Shown here one piece after another: positions 6,142 to 6,626 of a stretch of DNA of 6,626 nucleotides (the first letter of the stretch is position 1; every line of letters begins with the position of its first letter). The position numbers were made by a program, and so were the translations under genes. Location: the NCBI GenBank assembly GCA_025351675.1, contig JANXVK010000517.1, positions 1 to 6,626 on the forward strand, in the 5' to 3' direction. The notes under the pieces are model-generated. The model was given only the letters and a program-made list of their open reading frames with translations, had not been told where the DNA came from and ran no database searches. The DNA is from Rhizobacter sp. GTDB lineage: Bacteria > Pseudomonadota > Gammaproteobacteria > Burkholderiales > Burkholderiaceae_C.

Positions 6142-6626
6142 TCACTTCGCCAGATCGGGCGGCTTCGCGATCATCAGGTCGACGTGGTTCTCGGCGTCCT
6201 GCTCGAAGCGCAGCCGGGCCGGGAAGTAATTGAGCTGCGGCGCGAACCACATCTCGACGCGCAGCGTGCCGGGCCGGCGCTCGTTGCGCGGCTTCAGGTG
6301 CAGGGCCTGGACCGGGCCGAACGGCGTGTTGAGCGTCTCTTCCCCGACCACGTCGTAGACCCACGTATCGACCTTCTTCGGCAGTGCGAGCGGGATGTCG
6401 ACGCGGCCGCCGACGCGCAGCAGTTCGGGCCGGGTGCTGAACAGGTAGGTGAGCTGCACGAACTGGCTCGCCGTGTCCTGCATGCCGGGCGGCGCGGGGA
6501 ATACCGCGCCGGTCGCGAGGATCACGTTGCCGGCGTCGAACATCACGGTCTGGCGCGGCCGCGCGCTGGTCAGCAGGCGGACATCCTGGTCGTAGCGCCG
6601 CGGCGCCAGGCCGGCAGCGGTGATCT
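6142..6626 (-). CDS. DUF3108 domain protein, N-terminus beyond the window
   Basis: The visible 160 residues run in one open frame from the right edge to a TGA at 6142. The start is not in view: the frame continues upstream of the internal GTG at 6546 with [16 protein letters not shown], which matches the family core, so that GTG is not a convincing start. The segments GLAPRRY, the strand [10 protein letters not shown], the loop [22 protein letters not shown], the pair [29 protein letters not shown] and the C-terminal [20 protein letters not shown] are typical of DUF3108 (PF11306). These beta-rich proteins are of unknown function, often predicted secreted or periplasmic; any signal peptide lies outside the window. 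It sits upstream of the enoyl-CoA hydratase gene on the same strand with a 41-base gap. From memory, in Burkholderiales such genes commonly follow purN, which would lie just past the right edge. Confidence 0.8.
   Translation of the reverse strand, partial: ITAAGLAPRRYDQDVRLLTSARPRQTVMFDAGNVILATGAVFPAPPGMQDTASQFVQLTYLFSTRPELLRVGGRVDIPLALPKKVDTWVYDVVGEETLNTPFGPVQALHLKPRNERRPGTLRVEMWFAPQLNYFPARLRFEQDAENHVDLMIAKPPDLAK

Noticed and set aside
5312..6364. Longer N-terminus for the enoyl-CoA hydratase (350 residues).
   Set aside because: The extension overlaps the DUF3108 gene out of frame, is Arg/Ala-rich, and ignores the clear AAGGAAG-ATG start at 6100.
6142..6546. DUF3108 gene starting at the GTG at 6546.
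   Set aside because: The same frame stays open to the window edge and the residues upstream ([12 protein letters not shown]) fit the domain, so the GTG is an internal valine and the gene is partial.

Overview
This window looks like a chromosomal segment of a high-GC betaproteobacterium, most likely of the order Burkholderiales. The evidence is the strongly GC-biased third codon positions, a lysyl-tRNA synthetase whose motif 3 reads [10 protein letters not shown] (from memory, the usual form in betaproteobacteria), and a DUF3108 gene next to an enoyl-CoA hydratase gene. No species can be assigned by reading alone. The window is densely coding: eight genes, no intergenic gap above about 105 bases, and no RNA gene, CRISPR array, insertion sequence or obvious pseudogene.

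Left part (1-3166, minus strand): a surface-sugar biosynthesis operon read right to left as wbpB, wbpD, wbpE, then a SAM-dependent methyltransferase cut by the left edge. The first three genes encode consecutive steps: oxidation of UDP-N-acetylglucosaminuronate at C3, transamination at C3 by a PLP enzyme, and N-acetylation. The product is UDP-2,3-diacetamido-2,3-dideoxy-D-glucuronate, a precursor for LPS O-antigen or related glycans. The gene order (dehydrogenase, acetyltransferase, aminotransferase) is that of Bordetella wlbABC, not that of the Pseudomonas wbp locus. The 6-dehydrogenase that makes the starting uronate (WbpA/WlbE type) and a WbpI/WlbD-type epimerase are not in view. Both wbpD/wbpE and wbpE/methyltransferase are joined by 4-base ATGA overlaps.

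Middle (3167-3269): a 103-base divergent control region between wbpB and lysS. It holds an 8-bp perfect inverted repeat whose arms each contain TAAAAT, one facing each way, so it reads as two overlapping divergent promoters or an operator. A small GC-rich hairpin lies where the wbpB leader RNA would begin.

Right part (3270-6626): lysS and, 2 bases after its stop, a pyridoxamine-phosphate-oxidase-like FMN protein gene on the plus strand. They converge on a minus-strand enoyl-CoA hydratase gene, with the two stop codons abutting in one TGATCA palindrome. Upstream of the hydratase on the minus strand is a DUF3108 gene whose start lies beyond the right edge.

The novel content is modest. The best candidates are the symmetric divergent promoter tying a housekeeping tRNA synthetase to a glycan operon, and the methyltransferase translationally coupled to the diacetamido-uronate genes. 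I see no wholly new system in this window.
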